DNA of 64,000 nt from Streptomyces sp. NBC_00775 (GCF_036347135.1 NZ_CP108938.1:7998001-8062000), one strand, 5' to 3'; shown: positions 8,739 through 17,775, counted from the stretch's first letter. The notes: generated from the letters alone by a model not told the origin. A program made the numbers and translations.

Positions 8739-11700
8739 GTGTCAAAGCCGCCGTTCACGCACCTGCACGTCCATACCCAGTACTCGCTGCTGGACGGTGC
8801 CGCGCGGCTCAAGGACATGTTCAATGCCTGCAATGAGATGGGCATGACCCACATCGCCATGAGCGACCATGGCAACCTCCACGGGGCGTATGACTTCTTC
8901 CACACGGCGAAGAAGGCGGGCGTCACGCCGATCATCGGCATCGAGGCGTATGTCGCTCCGGAGTCCCGGCGCAACAAGCGCAAGATCCAGTGGGGTCAGC
9001 CCCACCAGAAGCGCGACGACGTGTCCGGTTCGGGTGGTTATACGCACAAGACGATCTGGGCGGCCAACAGGACGGGCCTGCACAACCTCTTCCGGCTCTC
9101 CTCGGACGCGTACGCCGAGGGCTGGCTCCAGAAGTGGCCGCGCATGGACAAGGAGACGATCTCCCAGTGGTCGGAGGGGCTCATCGCCTCCACCGGCTGC
9201 CCCTCCGGAGAGCTCCAGACCCGGCTGCGCCTCGGTCAGTACGACGAGGCCCTCAAGGCGGCCGCCGAGTACCAGGACATCTTCGGCAAGGACCGCTACT
9301 TCCTGGAGCTGATGGACCACGGCATCGAGATCGAGCGCCGAGTCCGCGACGGCCTGCTGGAGATCGGCAAGAAGCTCGGCATTCCGCCCCTGGTGACGAA
9401 CGACTCGCACTACACGTACGCGAACGAGGCGACCGCCCACGACGCCCTGCTGTGCATCCAGACCGGCAAGAACCTCTCCGACCCGGACCGCTTCCGCTTC
9501 GACGGCACCGGCTACTACCTGAAGTCCACGGACGAGATGTACGCCATCGACTCCTCGGACGCCTGGCAGGAGGGCTGCGCCAACACCCTCCTGGTCGCCG
9601 AGCAGATCGACACCACCGGCATGTTCGAGGCGAAGAACCTCATGCCGAAGTTCGACATCCCCGAGGGGTTCACCGAGGTCACCTGGTTCAAGGAGGAGGT
9701 CCGCCTCGGCATGGAGCGCCGCTTCCCCGGCGGCATCCCCGACGACCGCCAGAAGCAGGTCGAGTACGAGATGGACGTCATCATCCAGATGGGGTTCCCG
9801 GGGTACTTCCTCGTCGTCGCCGACTTCATCATGTGGGCCAAGAAGCAGGGCATCGCGGTGGGCCCGGGCCGTGGTTCCGCGGCCGGTTCGATCGTCGCGT
9901 ACGCCATGGGCATCACCGACCTCGACCCGATCCCGCACGGCCTGATCTTCGAGCGGTTCCTCAACCCCGAGCGCGTCTCCATGCCCGACGTCGACATCGA
10001 CTTCGACGAGCGTCGGCGCGTCGAAGTGATCAGGTATGTGACGGAGAAGTACGGCGCCGACAAGGTCGCCATGATCGGCACGTACGGCAAGATCAAGGCG
10101 AAGAACGCCATCAAGGACTCCGCGCGCGTGCTGGGCTACCCGTATGCCATGGGCGACCGGCTCACCAAGGCGATGCCCGCCGACGTCCTCGGCAAGGGCA
10201 TCGACCTCAGCGGCATCACCGACCCCTCGCACCCGCGCTACGGCGAGGCCGGCGAGATCCGGGCGATGTACGAGAACGAGCCGGACGTGAAGAAGGTCAT
10301 CGACACCGCCAAGGGCGTCGAGGGCCTGGTCCGGCAGATGGGCGTGCACGCCGCCGGCGTCATCATGTCCAGCGAGCCCATCGTCGACCACGCCCCCATC
10401 TGGGTGCGGCACACGGACGGCGTGACCATCACGCAGTGGGACTACCCGCAGTGCGAGTCGCTCGGCCTGCTGAAGATGGACTTCCTGGGCCTGCGCAACC
10501 TGACCATCATGGACGACGCCGTCAAGATGGTGAAGGCCAACAAGGGCATCGACCTCGACCTGCTGGCCCTGCCGCTCGACGACCCGCAGACCTTCGAACT
10601 GCTCCAGCGCGGCGACACCCTCGGCGTCTTCCAGTTCGACGGCGGCCCCATGCGCTCGCTGCTGCGCCTGATGAAGCCCGACAACTTCGAAGACATCTCC
10701 GCCGTCTCGGCGCTCTACCGTCCCGGCCCGATGGGCATGGACTCGCACACGAACTACGCCCTGCGCAAGAACAAGCTGCAGGAGATCACGCCGATCCACA
10801 AGGAGCTCGAAGAGCCCCTCGAAGAGGTCCTGGCGGTCACCTACGGCCTGATCGTCTACCAGGAGCAGGTACAGAAGGCCGCCCAGATCATCGCCGGGTA
10901 CTCGCTCGGCGAGGCCGACATCCTGCGCCGCGTGATGGGCAAGAAGAAGCCCGACGAACTGGCGAAGAACTTCACCATCTTCCAGGCCGGCGCCAAGAAG
11001 AACGGCTACAGCGACGAGGCGATCCAGGGCCTGTGGGACGTCCTGGTCCCGTTCGCCGGCTACGCCTTCAACAAGGCTCACTCGGCCGCGTACGGACTGG
11101 TCTCGTACTGGACCGCGTACCTGAAGGCGAACTTCCCGGCCGAGTACATGGCCGGCCTGCTCACCTCGGTCAAGGACGACAAGGACAAGTCCGCGATCTA
11201 TCTGAACGAGTGCCGGCGCATGGGCATCAAGGTGCTGCCGCCCAACGTCAACGAGTCGGAGCAGAACTTCGCCGCCCAGGGCGACGACGTGATCCTCTTC
11301 GGCCTCTCCGCCGTCCGCAACGTCGGTACGAACGTCGTCGAGTCGATCATCAAGAGCCGCAAGGCCAAGGGGAAGTACGCCTCCTTCCCGGACTACCTCG
11401 ACAAGGTCGAGGCGGTCGCCTGCAACAAGCGCACCACGGAATCGCTGATCAAGGCCGGCGCGTTCGACACGATGGGGCACACCCGCAAGGGCCTCACCGC
11501 GCAGTTCGAGCCGATGATCGACAACGTGGTGGCGGTCAAGCGCAAGGAGGCCGAGGGCCAGTTCGACCTCTTCGGCGGCATGGGCGAGGAGGAGACGGAC
11601 GAGCCCGGCTTCGGACTCGACGTCGAGTTCACGACCGATGAGTGGGACAAGGCCTATCTGCTCGCCCAGGAGCGGGAGATGCTCGGTCTGTACGTCTCCG

Positions 11701-12278
11701 ACCACCCGCTCTTCGGCCTGGAGCACGTCCTGTCCGACAAGGCCGACGCGGGCATCTCCCAGCTCACCGGAGGTGAGCACGCGGACGGCGCGGTGGTCAC
11801 CATCGGCGGCATCATCTCGGGCCTCCAGCGCAAGATGACCAAGCAGGGCAACGCCTGGGCCATCGCCACGGTGGAAGACCTCGCGGGCTCCATCGAGTGC
11901 ATGTTCTTCCCGGCGACGTACCAGCTGGTGTCGACGCAACTCGTCGAGGACGCCGTCGTGTTCGTCAAGGGCCGCCTCGACAAGCGCGAGGACGTGCCGC
12001 GGCTCGTCGCGATGGAGCTCCAGGTCCCGGACCTGTCGAACGCGGGCACCAACGCGCCCGTGATCCTCACCATCCCGGCGCTCAAGGTCACCCCGCCCAT
12101 GGTCAGCCGCCTCGGTGAGATCCTCAGCCACCACAAGGGCGAGAGCGAGGTCCGCATCAGGCTCCAGGGCCCGAGCAAGACGACGGTGCTGCGGCTCGAC
12201 CGGCACCGCGTGAAGCCGGATCCGGCGCTCTTCGGTGACCTGAAGGTGCTGCTGGGCCCGTCCTGCCTGGCTGGCTGA
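8739..12278 (+). CDS. dnaE: DNA polymerase III alpha subunit
   Basis: 1179 residues from GTG 8739 with TGGAGG at 8725-8730; the open frame extends 200 bases upstream but lacks support. Replicative polymerase. The N-terminal PHP domain begins FTHLHVHTQYSLLDGAARLK. The catalytic palm carries PDVDIDFDERRR (Asp 417 and 419) and the later KMDFLGLRN Asp. Tandem helix-hairpin-helix and C-terminal OB-fold regions follow (VVTIGGIISGLQRKMTKQG..MAIATVEDL-type OB motif). Length matches actinobacterial DnaE1, the essential replicative copy, rather than the mutasome DnaE2. Confidence 0.97.
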   Translation: MSKPPFTHLHVHTQYSLLDGAARLKDMFNACNEMGMTHIAMSDHGNLHGAYDFFHTAKKAGVTPIIGIEAYVAPESRRNKRKIQWGQPHQKRDDVSGSGGYTHKTIWAANRTGLHNLFRLSSDAYAEGWLQKWPRMDKETISQWSEGLIASTGCPSGELQTRLRLGQYDEALKAAAEYQDIFGKDRYFLELMDHGIEIERRVRDGLLEIGKKLGIPPLVTNDSHYTYANEATAHDALLCIQTGKNLSDPDRFRFDGTGYYLKSTDEMYAIDSSDAWQEGCANTLLVAEQIDTTGMFEAKNLMPKFDIPEGFTEVTWFKEEVRLGMERRFPGGIPDDRQKQVEYEMDVIIQMGFPGYFLVVADFIMWAKKQGIAVGPGRGSAAGSIVAYAMGITDLDPIPHGLIFERFLNPERVSMPDVDIDFDERRRVEVIRYVTEKYGADKVAMIGTYGKIKAKNAIKDSARVLGYPYAMGDRLTKAMPADVLGKGIDLSGITDPSHPRYGEAGEIRAMYENEPDVKKVIDTAKGVEGLVRQMGVHAAGVIMSSEPIVDHAPIWVRHTDGVTITQWDYPQCESLGLLKMDFLGLRNLTIMDDAVKMVKANKGIDLDLLALPLDDPQTFELLQRGDTLGVFQFDGGPMRSLLRLMKPDNFEDISAVSALYRPGPMGMDSHTNYALRKNKLQEITPIHKELEEPLEEVLAVTYGLIVYQEQVQKAAQIIAGYSLGEADILRRVMGKKKPDELAKNFTIFQAGAKKNGYSDEAIQGLWDVLVPFAGYAFNKAHSAAYGLVSYWTAYLKANFPAEYMAGLLTSVKDDKDKSAIYLNECRRMGIKVLPPNVNESEQNFAAQGDDVILFGLSAVRNVGTNVVESIIKSRKAKGKYASFPDYLDKVEAVACNKRTTESLIKAGAFDTMGHTRKGLTAQFEPMIDNVVAVKRKEAEGQFDLFGGMGEEETDEPGFGLDVEFTTDEWDKAYLLAQEREMLGLYVSDHPLFGLEHVLSDKADAGISQLTGGEHADGAVVTIGGIISGLQRKMTKQGNAWAIATVEDLAGSIECMFFPATYQLVSTQLVEDAVVFVKGRLDKREDVPRLVAMELQVPDLSNAGTNAPVILTIPALKVTPPMVSRLGEILSHHKGESEVRIRLQGPSKTTVLRLDRHRVKPDPALFGDLKVLLGPSCLAG

Positions 12279-12334
12279 GACACGGCGGTCTGAGATACGG
12301 CGGCCTGAGACGGGGCGGGCTGACACACGTCAAC
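12275..12334 (+). repeat. 15-bp tandem repeat over the dnaE stop
   Basis: Three units of CTGAGACACGGCGGT-type sequence at 12275-12289, 12290-12304 and 12305-12319, then a decayed fourth. Each unit contains TGA in the dnaE reading frame, so dnaE is followed by further in-frame stops. Confidence 0.8.
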
Positions 12335-12343
12335 TGAAGTACG

Positions 12344-12377
12344 CGAGGGGCGCATCCGCGATGGGATGCGCCCCTCG
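12344..12377 (+). terminator. dnaE terminator
   Basis: Perfect 14-bp stem CGAGGGGCGCATCC / GGATGCGCCCCTCG with a 6-base loop, 65 bases after the dnaE stop. It also lies beyond the end of the convergent 59-codon gene and may serve both. Confidence 0.85.
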
Positions 12378-12432
12378 GTGTGTGCCCGGGCTTCAATAGC
12401 CCGGTCGGGCTTCAACAGCCCTGCGCGTGGCC

Positions 12433-12612
12433 TCAGTTGTGGCCGAAGCGCTTCTGGTGCTTACGGGCAACATCCGCCGGGCTGCCCTGCGCCTGCGACA
12501 TCGGCGACTGCTGTGCCTCCGCCGAAGAACGCTGCGCCTGCTCCTGTGCACGCTCGGCCTGCGAGGAGCGGTCCTGCTGGGTGCCCTGCTTGCGGTTCTT
12601 GTTCTTGGCCAT
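12433..12612 (-). CDS. small Gln-rich basic protein, conserved hypothetical type
   Basis: 59 residues, starting MAKNKNRKQGTQQDR and ending ARKHQKRFGHN. A perfect AGGAGG precedes ATG 12612. The sequence is hydrophilic, with Lys/Arg/Asn at both ends and a Gln/Ser/Ala-rich middle, no Cys and no hydrophobic segment: likely disordered and possibly nucleic-acid-binding. Proteins of this look are annotated as hypothetical in Streptomyces; I know no function. It lies opposite dnaE and is divergent from the NYN gene. Confidence 0.75.
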   Translation of the reverse strand: MAKNKNRKQGTQQDRSSQAERAQEQAQRSSAEAQQSPMSQAQGSPADVARKHQKRFGHN

Positions 12613-12836
12613 GGGGATCTGCCTCCTGAGGGGGAACTAGGGGCCAGGGCCGCCATCAGATTCACATAGGCTGACAAGCGGCGCATATCGGAGAATTACC
12701 GTGCGTAATAAGCCCTGTCGGGGAGTGTTCTCCCGATACGCCACGCCGAAGATCGAGTTCCGGCCGTTAACCTCCGCGCGGTCGGGCAGACTCGAAGGAA
12801 GCCCGAAGCAAACCTCCCGGAAAGAGGGTGGATCGA

Positions 12837-14054
12837 GTGGACCGCTGCATCGTCCTGGTGGACGCCGGGTATCTGCTCGGGGCTGCTGCCAGTCTTCTCG
12901 CCGGGGATTCCTCCCGCTCCCGGATCACCGTCGACCACGCCGCCCTCATCCAGGGCCTGCGCGAGCGCGCCGAGTCCGACACGGAGCGGCCCCTGCTGCG
13001 CATCTACTGGTTCGACGGCGCCCCCGACCGTGTACCGCAGCCGGAGCACCGCAGGCTGCGCGTGATGCCGCGCGTGACGGTGCGCCTGGGCGCGCTGACC
13101 CGTAGCGACGGGCGGTGGGCGCAGAAGGGCGTCGACGCCGCCATGCACGCCGAGCTGACCGAGCTGGCGCGCAACCGCGCCTGCTCCGACGTGGTCCTGG
13201 TGACCGGCGACGGGGATCTGCTGCCGGGCATGATGGCCGCCAAGGAGCACGGGGTCGCCGTACACCTGTGGGCCGTGCAGGCCGCGGACGGCGACTACAA
13301 CCAGTCCGAGGACCTGGTGGCCGAGGCCGACGAGCGGCGCGTGCTCGACCGGGCCTGGATCACCAAGGCCGTACGCGCCAAGGAGCTCGGCGGGATCTGC
13401 GCGCCGCCGCCGGCGCCGCGCCCCGAGATCGCCGCGATCCTCTCCGCGCCGCTGCCCGAGTCGGCGCTCACCGCGGCGGCGGAGCGGCCCGCGCCGGAGA
13501 CGGAACACCATTCGGCGGCCGAGTCGCCCAACGGCACCGAGGAGCGCGTGCCCACGCCCAAGGGCGTCCCCACCCCCAAGGACCTGGCCGCGCTGCGCGG
13601 ACCCGGCACACAGGCCGCCCAGCACCCCGCCAGCGCGACGCTGCGCTGGTCCTCGGACAAGGGGTGGGTCGAGCGGCCCGGGGGCGCCACGGAGTCAGCG
13701 GAGGCCGCCGCGCTGCCCACCCTCGCCCAGCTCACCTCCGCCGAGCAGCGGTGGGCGGACCGGGAGGAGGACATCACCACGGTGGGTGGCGATCCGTACG
13801 AGGTGGGACAGGTGTTCGCGCGTCGGTGGATGGAGCGGCTCACCGACCAGAGCCATTTGTCGAAGCTGTCCACGATGTATCCGCGGATTCCGCATCGGGT
13901 GGACGGGGAGCTGCTGCGGTACGCCGCCCGTTTCGGGCTGCTCGCGCACAAGGACGACCAGATCGATGAGCATGATCGGTATGCGATCCGGGCGGGGTTC
14001 TGGCGGGAGATCGATGTGCGTACGGCGGCGGAGCATGCGCCTGTGGGGGAGTGA
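12837..14054 (+). CDS. NYN (PIN-like) domain protein
   Basis: 405 residues from GTG 12837, with AGAGG 9 bases upstream; GTG 12828 sits on that RBS and is less likely. The N-terminal NYN domain (residues ~1-160) is of the PIN-like nuclease fold. It has a first acidic residue in CIVLVDAGYLLG and the GDGDLLPGM motif (VVLVTGDGDLLPGMMAA), where conserved Asp residues bind metal. Probable RNA nuclease; target unknown. Residues ~190-290 are a Pro/Ala/Glu-rich linker. A conserved C-terminal alpha-helical domain (EVGQVFARRWMERL..LRYAARFGLL) ends the protein. Confidence 0.85.
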   Translation: MDRCIVLVDAGYLLGAAASLLAGDSSRSRITVDHAALIQGLRERAESDTERPLLRIYWFDGAPDRVPQPEHRRLRVMPRVTVRLGALTRSDGRWAQKGVDAAMHAELTELARNRACSDVVLVTGDGDLLPGMMAAKEHGVAVHLWAVQAADGDYNQSEDLVAEADERRVLDRAWITKAVRAKELGGICAPPPAPRPEIAAILSAPLPESALTAAAERPAPETEHHSAAESPNGTEERVPTPKGVPTPKDLAALRGPGTQAAQHPASATLRWSSDKGWVERPGGATESAEAAALPTLAQLTSAEQRWADREEDITTVGGDPYEVGQVFARRWMERLTDQSHLSKLSTMYPRIPHRVDGELLRYAARFGLLAHKDDQIDEHDRYAIRAGFWREIDVRTAAEHAPVGE

Positions 14055-14164
14055 CGGGGCCCTTCGGGGTGCCGTGGGCGTGGGGCGGGCCGGTGCTTGG
14101 GTGAGCCTCGGTCGGGGCGGGGCCGCGCCCCGGACCCCGTGGGTTGTGTATCGGGTGCGGACCG

Positions 14165-14220
14165 GTGGGGGCTGGTCGCGCAGTTCCTCGCGCCCCTGAA
14201 GGCGGGGCTGCGCCCCGATC
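14165..14220. repeat. Streptomyces intergenic repeat, partial copy
   Basis: Contains GTGGGGGCTGGTCGCGCAGTT followed by CCTCGCGCCCCT, a diverged and shorter version of the element at 39302-39571. The rest of the 273-base gap between the NYN and ABC genes is GC-rich with no recognisable gene. Confidence 0.6.
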
Positions 14221-14327
14221 CTGGGCCGGGTGTGCCCACGCGGCGGAGCCGCACCATGTCGCAGCCCCGCGTCCCTGACGGGGCCCGGGCGCATAACGGG
14301 GCATCGGACCCCGTAGGCTCGTCCCTC

Positions 14328-15350
14328 GTGAGTACGCGCACGGCAGGGGCAGTCCGGGATGGGCACAGGGGCGATGTCGTGTGCTCGGTGCGCGAGCTGA
14401 GCAAGACCTATCCGGCTGTGCGGGGACGGCGCGGAACTCCGGGTACGCCTGAGGTGCGGGCCGTCGACGGGGTGCGTCTGGATATTCGGCGCGGCGAGAT
14501 CTTCGGGCTGCTCGGGCCGAACGGCGCGGGTAAGTCCACTCTCGTGCGGCAGCTGACCGGGCTCATGCGGCCCGACAGCGGCAGCGTCGAGATTCTTGGG
14601 CACGACATCGTGCGTCACCCCGATCGGGCGGCGCGGATTCTCGCGTACCTCGGGCAGGAGTCCACCGCCCTCGACGAACTGACCGTGTCGCTCGCCGCGG
14701 AGACGACCGGGCGGCTGCGCGGGCTGGAGCTTCGCGAGGCGCGGGCCGAGCGGGACGCCGTACTCGATGAACTGGGCCTCGCGCCGCTCGCCTCCCGCGT
14801 ACTGAAGAAGCTCTCCGGCGGGGAGCGGCGGCTCGCCTGCGTCGCCGCCGCGCTCGTGGGGGAGCGGCCGCTGCTCGTCCTCGACGAGCCGACCACCGGT
14901 ATGGACCCCCTCGCCCGCCGAGCCGTCTGGGCCGCCATCGACCGGCGCCGGGCCGAACGCGGTACGACCGTCCTGCTGGTCACCCACAACGTCATCGAGG
15001 CCGAGACCGTCCTCGACCGGGTCGCCGTCCTCGACAAGGGCCGCGTCATCGCCTGCGACACCCCGGCCGGGCTGAAGGAGCGGGTCGCGGGCGAGGTACG
15101 GGTCGAGCTCGTCTGGCGCGAGAGCGCTCCGCTCGACGTCCCCGAGGTCGCCGCGCTGCGCGCCCGTGCCGTCGAGTCGGGCCGCCGCTGGACCCTGCGG
15201 CTCGCCCCCGAGGAGGCCCGCGCGGCCGTCGCCACGGTCACCGGAGGCGCCGCCTTCGCCGCCCTCGACGACTTCACACTGGCCACGCCGAGCCTGGAGG
15301 ACGTGTACCTCGCGCTCGGCGGCAATACCCAGGGGCTGGTGAAGGCGTGA
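14328..15350 (+). CDS. ABC-2 type transporter ATP-binding protein
   Basis: 340 residues from GTG 14328. ATPase of an export ABC transporter of the DrrA/CcmA type. Walker A is GPNGAGKST, the signature is LSGGERR, Walker B is LLVLDEPT, and the switch His lies in LLVTHNVIEAE. The C-terminal ~90 residues form the extra domain seen in drug/ABC-2 exporters. It is followed after 115 bases by its permease and then another membrane protein, giving a three-gene unit. Cargo is unknown. Confidence 0.92.
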   Translation: MSTRTAGAVRDGHRGDVVCSVRELSKTYPAVRGRRGTPGTPEVRAVDGVRLDIRRGEIFGLLGPNGAGKSTLVRQLTGLMRPDSGSVEILGHDIVRHPDRAARILAYLGQESTALDELTVSLAAETTGRLRGLELREARAERDAVLDELGLAPLASRVLKKLSGGERRLACVAAALVGERPLLVLDEPTTGMDPLARRAVWAAIDRRRAERGTTVLLVTHNVIEAETVLDRVAVLDKGRVIACDTPAGLKERVAGEVRVELVWRESAPLDVPEVAALRARAVESGRRWTLRLAPEEARAAVATVTGGAAFAALDDFTLATPSLEDVYLALGGNTQGLVKA

Positions 15351-15465
15351 GCACGAGGGGCCCGGGAACCGTACGGGAGGCGGGAACCGCAGATGTACGG
15401 AACCCGTGGGAGGCTGCGGGCGTTGGGAACAGGACGGCTGCCGGAGTGAAGGGGAGCAGCGCGAC

Positions 15466-16287
15466 GTGAGTGTCGTACCCGCTGGAGTTCTGCCGGGCAG
15501 TGCGCTGCCCGTGGCGGAGGACCCCGGCGATGCCGCGGAGCTGGGGCCGCGTGCGCGGCTGTGGCCGTCGCTGGCCGCCGTGTACCGGGCGCAGCTCTCC
15601 CGGGCGCGCGTCGCGCGGATCCCGCTGCTGTTCGTGGCCACCTTCCAGTCCGTCGGCATCATGATCATGATGCGGGGTGTCACGGACGGCGGCGGCGAGG
15701 CACGGGCCGTGGTGGCCGGGTCGACGGTCCTGGTGGTCGCCTTCGTCGCCCTCAACCTCCTCGCCCAGTACTTCGGGCAGCTGCGGGCCAGCGGAGGGCT
15801 CGACCACTACGCGACGCTGCCGGTGCCGCCGGCCGCCGTGGTGCTCGGCGCGGCGGGCGCGTACGCGTCCTTCACCGTGCCCGGGGCCGTCGTCACCGCC
15901 GTCTTCGGGTGTGTGCTCTTCGGGCTGCCACTGGCGCACCTGTGGGTGCTCGCCGCGGTCATCCCGCTCGCGGGCGCCGCCCTCGCCGGGCTGGGGGCCG
16001 CCTTCGGGCTGCTCGCGCCGCGGCCCGAACTCGCCACGCTGCTCGGGCAGCTGGGCATGTCTGCGGCGCTGCTGCTGGGGGTGCTGCCGGGGGACCGGAT
16101 GCCGGCCGTCGTGCAGTACGCCCGTGATCTGCTGCCGTCGACCTACGGCGTCGAGGCCTTCGCGCGCACGTTCGGGGCGCATCCCGACTGGGCCGCCGTC
16201 CTCGGTGACCTGGCCGTCTGTGCCGGTGTCGGGGTGGCCTCGCTGGCCCTGGCGACCTGGGCGTACCGCCGGGCAGCCGTCCGGTGA
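15466..16287 (+). CDS. ABC-2 type transporter permease
   Basis: 273 residues from GTG 15466, preceded by AGGGGAG. Six hydrophobic segments typical of ABC-2 permeases, including IPLLFVATFQSVGIMIMM, VAFVALNLLAQYF, AVVTAVFGCVLFGLPLAHLWVL and VIPLAGAALAGLGAAFGLL. The C-terminal part keeps LPSTYGVEAFARTF, a common ABC-2 family feature before the last helix. It pairs with the ATPase immediately upstream. Confidence 0.88.
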   Translation: MSVVPAGVLPGSALPVAEDPGDAAELGPRARLWPSLAAVYRAQLSRARVARIPLLFVATFQSVGIMIMMRGVTDGGGEARAVVAGSTVLVVAFVALNLLAQYFGQLRASGGLDHYATLPVPPAAVVLGAAGAYASFTVPGAVVTAVFGCVLFGLPLAHLWVLAAVIPLAGAALAGLGAAFGLLAPRPELATLLGQLGMSAALLLGVLPGDRMPAVVQYARDLLPSTYGVEAFARTFGAHPDWAAVLGDLAVCAGVGVASLALATWAYRRAAVR

Positions 16288-16321
16288 CGCGGCGGACAGC
16301 CGGGCCTGGCACGATGTCAGG

Positions 16322-16978
16322 GTGACCGCTCCGTTGACTCCGCCTCCGCCGCCGCATGAACCGTCTCCGCACAGTGCCTGGCAGGCTTCGCCCGTTCCTG
16401 GGGATACGGCTCCCGCCGCGTACAGGGCCGCGTATGAAGTCTCGTATGGACAGGACGGTCCCGGGATGAAGACCGAAGTGCGGGAGGCCGCCGTGATGAC
16501 GGTGGCGGTTGCGCTCGCCGGGGTGCTGCTCGGGGTGCTGTGGTCGTGGCTGGCGCCGCATGTGCCGCTGATCGCGGACGACAGCGCGGTGTATCTGAAG
16601 GACACCGAGGGCGAGCAGGCCATCGGGGTTGATGGAACGTTCACTCTGCTTGCGCTGGGGTTCGGTGCGGTCAGTGCGCTGTGCCTGTTCCTGGTGCGGC
16701 GGCGTGGGGGTGTGCCGCTGGTTGTGGCGCTGGCCGTCGGGGGGCTGCTCGGGTCGCTGCTGGCGTGGCGGGTCGGGGTCTGGCTCGGGCCCACGCAGGA
16801 CGTGGTCGCTCATGCCAAGGCTGTGGGCAAGGGGGTTACCTTCTCCGCGCCGTTGAAGCTCGGGGCGAAGGGGGCGTTGCTGGCGTGGTCGCTGGCGGGG
16901 CTTGTGGTGCATCTCGGGCTCACCGCGTTGTTCGGGCCGCGGGATCCTGACCCGTACGGGGCGCCTCCGGCCGGTTAG
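16322..16978 (+). CDS. DUF2567-like membrane protein
   Basis: 218 residues from GTG 16322. A Pro-rich N-terminal ~45 residues precedes four transmembrane helices (EAAVMTVAVALAGVLLGVLWSWLA, FTLLALGFGAVSALCLFLV, PLVVALAVGGLLGSLLAWRVG, GALLAWSLAGLVVHLGL). Between helices 1 and 2 lies a short extracytoplasmic loop (DDSAVYLKDTEGEQAIGVDGT). The pattern fits the DUF2567 family of actinobacterial membrane proteins. Function unknown. It follows the ABC permease by 34 bases and may be co-transcribed. Confidence 0.75.
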   Translation: MTAPLTPPPPPHEPSPHSAWQASPVPGDTAPAAYRAAYEVSYGQDGPGMKTEVREAAVMTVAVALAGVLLGVLWSWLAPHVPLIADDSAVYLKDTEGEQAIGVDGTFTLLALGFGAVSALCLFLVRRRGGVPLVVALAVGGLLGSLLAWRVGVWLGPTQDVVAHAKAVGKGVTFSAPLKLGAKGALLAWSLAGLVVHLGLTALFGPRDPDPYGAPPAG

Positions 16979-16985
16979 GCAGGGG

Positions 16986-17150
16986 TTTCGCCCCCGCCGC
17001 CCCTACCCGTCCCATCCGTTCCTGGGGGCTGCGCCCCCAGACCCCCCTGAAAGATTGCGCCGTTCCCCGCGCCCCTTAAGAGAGTTCGGCTGCGGGGCGG
17101 TGGGGGTTGCTCGCGCAGTTCCCCGCGCCCCTTACGGGGCGCGAGGAACC
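16986..17150. repeat. Streptomyces intergenic repeat, long copy
   Basis: Starts with the same 31-base sequence as the arms of the 39302-39571 element (here 16986-17016), then a G5CTGCGC5-type hairpin at 17023-17040. It continues with CGTTCCCCGCGCCCCTTAA, a Gly-rich spacer, and GCGCAGTTCCCCGCGCCCCT. It lies between the convergent DUF2567-like gene and the 24-codon gene, so it probably acts as a terminator as well. Confidence 0.8.
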
Positions 17151-17155
17151 GTTGG

Positions 17156-17230
17156 TCATGCCGGGCGACGGCCGTGGTTTGCGCGGTGTTTCTTGATGCG
17201 CCACTTGCGTTTGCGGGTTCTCTTCGACAT
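17156..17230 (-). CDS. probable bL37-like ribosomal protein (24 aa)
   Basis: 24 residues, beginning MSKRTRKRKWRIKKHR and ending ANHGRRPA. Extremely basic, with an ANHGRRP tail that resembles the ANHGKRP ending I recall for the 24-residue large-subunit protein bL37 of mycobacterial ribosomes. The size also matches. It lies 41 bases downstream of the Cys-tRNA(Pro) deacylase gene on the same strand, so it would be the last gene of a translation-quality operon. The RBS is weak (GAGAG close to ATG). Identification rests on remembered resemblance, not on a search. Confidence 0.6.
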   Translation of the reverse strand: MSKRTRKRKWRIKKHRANHGRRPA

Positions 17231-17271
17231 GTCTCTCGTGCTTAGCCGAGGACGGGAGGTACGTCGAGGGG

Positions 17272-17775
17272 TCACGCACGGGCGACGTGCGCGGAGACCG
17301 CTTCCGTGAGGGCCGTCAGGTCGGCGGGCGTGAGTTCGACCTCCAGGCCTCGACGGCCGGCCGAGACGCAGATCGTGGCGTGGGCGGAGGCCGAGGCGTC
17401 CAGCACCGTGGGGAGTTTCTTGCGCTGGCCCAGGGGGGAGATGCCGCCGCGGACATAGCCGGTGGTGCGTTCGGCGGCCGCTGGGTCGGCCATGGCGGCG
17501 CGCTTGCCGCCCACTGCCGTGGCCAGGGCCTTCAGGTCGAGGGAGCCGGCCACCGGGACCACGGCGACGACGAGGGAGCCGTCCACGTCCGCGACCAGCG
17601 TCTTGAAGACCCGGTCCGGCGAGACGCCCATCGCCTCGGCGGCCTCCTCGCCGTAGGAGGGGTGCGAGGGGTCGTGCTCGTACGCGTGCACCGTGTACGA
17701 GACGCCCGCCGCCGTCAGGGCCACCGTCGCGGGGGTGCCCCCGGACTGCTGCTGCTTCTTCGACTTCTTCGCCAA
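17272..17775 (-). CDS. ybaK: Cys-tRNA(Pro) deacylase, YbaK/EbsC family
   Basis: 167 residues. Hydrolyses cysteine mischarged onto tRNA-Pro by ProRS; a trans-editing enzyme in the cytoplasm. The YbaK fold is recognised from GVSYTVHAYEHDP near the start, FKTLVADVDGSLVVAVVPV (catalytic Lys region), KALATAVGGKRAAMADPAAAE, and TGYVRGGISPLGQRKKLPTVLD, where GxxxPxG binds the substrate. Length is standard. It follows the LON-domain gene by 31 bases, and the 24-codon gene follows it by 41. Confidence 0.92.
   Translation of the reverse strand: MAKKSKKQQQSGGTPATVALTAAGVSYTVHAYEHDPSHPSYGEEAAEAMGVSPDRVFKTLVADVDGSLVVAVVPVAGSLDLKALATAVGGKRAAMADPAAAERTTGYVRGGISPLGQRKKLPTVLDASASAHATICVSAGRRGLEVELTPADLTALTEAVSAHVARA

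Noticed and set aside
8742..12326. 1194-codon open frame antisense to dnaE
   Set aside because: Shadow of a high-GC gene: the codon-position bias belongs to dnaE on the plus strand, the translation is low-complexity, and no family is recognisable.
14055..14327. Possible small gene between the NYN and ABC transporter genes
   Set aside because: Open frames there are Gly/Arg-rich repeat-derived translations without a ribosome binding site.
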